Assembly: GCA_003868215.1 (NCBI GenBank)
Contig: QWDQ01000015.1
Location: 186,001 to 250,000 of the forward strand
Source: Pseudophaeomoniella oleicola
Taxonomy: Eukaryota > Ascomycota > Eurotiomycetes > Phaeomoniellales > Phaeomoniellaceae
Length of the DNA stretch: 64,000 bases
Direction of reading: 5' to 3'
The notes beneath the pieces are model-generated. The model worked only from the letters and a program-made list of their open reading frames with translations. It had not been told where the DNA came from and did not search any database. Positions 62,774-64,000 of this stretch are shown in pieces. Numbering within the stretch: the first letter of the stretch is position 1; each line of letters opens with the position of its first letter. A program made the translations under genes and the position numbers.

Positions 62774-63789
62774 GGCTGCCGCTGCCACGGCCTCTGGCTC
62801 TTCTCATAGTGGGCAGAAACCCGGGGTATCTAGAGCTTGCTCTGCGATGACCACGAGGAACGATGGGATTGTTTGTTGAATTGAACAATATTAGGAGAAT
62901 GATGGTATGTGGTTAATTATCAAGGAAATTTTGGAAAATGTCAAAGGTTTGACGGGGTAACGTTGGAGAGTAAAATAGAAAGGAGCAAGAGCCGAAAGCA
63001 AGACGCGTGTTGTGAATTTGTGCACTCGTTGTCAGTGCACAGTGGCCACGTCAATAAAATCGACATTTGGTGATTGCATTCGAGCTCGCTTGCAGTATGT
63101 ACGTAGGTACGTACATACGGTTGGCAAGAACTATGCGCGCCTTGAATGGCGTTTCTAGTGTGATCCAAGGCTCTGTCTCTCTGGTCACAGGGGGTCGTTC
63201 CAACCATGAAGACCTAGCCACAGGGTTGTATTGCTGCACTCAAATCATTGGTTACTGAACGTGGATATGAGCTTTCCCATGCTTACAGACTACGCTGCAG
63301 TTGACCACATGGTCTGAGGGAGAGGATCATTTCGAACCCCGATTGAGCTATACCAACGACTGCTGAGCTTCCACAATCTGAGCGTTCCCCTGAATCTAGA
63401 AACTGATATCATGGTCAAGGCTAATGGTGTGGTACGCTCCGTCGATAGAAAGCGAGAATCAGAAGGTGCCATTGAACATTTGCCGGTCAACATGGAGCAT
63501 GATGAGGCCATCACAGGAGTGATCTATCATTTTGCAGAAAGTGAGGATGGTCAAAACTCCATTTGCCCAGACAATCTCCTGTCAGTTAATGACCGCTAAG
63601 GATCAGGCCCCTAATTTGTATTTGCGACGTGTACACAGTTCAATATAAGCCATCAATATCATGACTGTTGTCGTCGGAGTTGAATTGCAAACCTTACTCG
63701 ATTTGGAACATTTAAAGTGCGTGGAATTTGCGTTCTTATATAATAACTCCCCATATTAAAGAAAGCTCAAGGGTCCATGGAACCTGGGG
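62774..63789. other. Intergenic region at the right end
   Basis: 1 kb with no supported gene. It includes the RG-rich alternative start region of the helicase (62774-62807) and a GTACGTAGGTACGTAC palindrome near 63098-63113. Confidence 0.5.
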
Positions 63790-64000
63790 TTATTGCGACA
63801 GCACATACGAATAGATATCATTGCCTGCCTCTGAGTGCATGTTTGAATAGGAGTGATACTTGTATGACTCGATAGGCGGAAGGTCGTCAGAGTTGGCGAG
63901 TTTTCCCTGCTGCCCTGTCAGCCATGCCATCCGACGATGAAGATGATAGAGGTCCAGGTAAGGGATCCATGTCATCGCCATGACTGTGTTGACAAGCTCC
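63790..64000 (-). CDS. Possible C-terminal end of a gene crossing the right edge
   Basis: An open frame on the minus strand continues past base 64000. It reads LVNTVMAMTWIPYLDLYHLH, then RRMAWLTGQQGKLANSDDLP, ending in SEAGNDIYSYVLSQ. There is no stop in the visible upstream part, and the composition is protein-like (Tyr/Trp/Asp-rich, ordered). I do not recognise it. It may be the last exon of a gene whose body lies outside the window, or chance. Confidence 0.35.
   Translation of the reverse strand, partial: ELVNTVMAMTWIPYLDLYHLHRRMAWLTGQQGKLANSDDLPPIESYKYHSYSNMHSEAGNDIYSYVLSQ

Noticed and set aside
63325-63350. A TTCGAACCCC motif with nearby GAGCTATACC that resembles tRNA arms
   Set aside because: Neither strand folds into the four arms: the T stem lacks pairing and no acceptor stem closes at the right distance. 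At most it is a chance likeness.

Overview
This window is nuclear DNA from a filamentous ascomycete (Pezizomycotina). A class such as Eurotiomycetes is possible, but I cannot fix it from sequence alone. The evidence is: spliceosomal introns of about 45-77 nt with GTANGT-like donors; a Zn(II)2Cys6 transcription factor; CFEM, GMC and GH43 proteins; a fungal ERG27, MET2 and PHO84; and intergenic DNA full of short palindromes (TACGTA, TAGGTACCTA). I see no operons, CRISPR arrays, rRNA, convincing tRNA or recognisable transposon. Gene models below were built by hand from open frames plus splice sites that keep phase.

Layout. 0-10 kb: a binuclear zinc-cluster regulator (cut by the left edge) divergent from a catalase, then a GMC oxidoreductase and a CFEM single-pass membrane protein. 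10-14 kb: ERG27-type 3-keto-sterol reductase and a cis-prenyltransferase (dolichol pathway), both ER lipid genes on the + strand. 14-25 kb: a membrane-anchored GH43 protein, two disordered fungal proteins of unknown role and a DUF1295 membrane protein. 25-36 kb: a PHO84-type phosphate transporter, an almost empty 3.4 kb stretch, an ArfGAP of the Gcs1/ArfGAP1 type, homoserine O-acetyltransferase (MET2) and a tiny cysteine-rich secreted protein. 37-50 kb: VPS13 (3181 residues, almost one exon) divergent from a mitochondrial DUF3429/TMEM69-like protein. 51-63 kb: a Red1/ZFC3H1-like zinc-finger protein and a ZNFX1/Hrr1-like SF1 helicase with NFX1-type zinc fingers, on the same strand, with a 93-residue CxxC protein between them. 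A possible gene tail touches the right edge.

Most genes are conserved housekeeping or secretory functions, so the window reads as ordinary core genome with small accessory genes. The items most worth following are three. First, the helicase 5' end offers two alternative N-termini, each needing a different splice choice. Second, the small secreted protein has a stop-free intron whose length is a multiple of three. Third, two RNA-surveillance/heterochromatin-type proteins lie within 12 kb around an unrecognised small CxxC gene.
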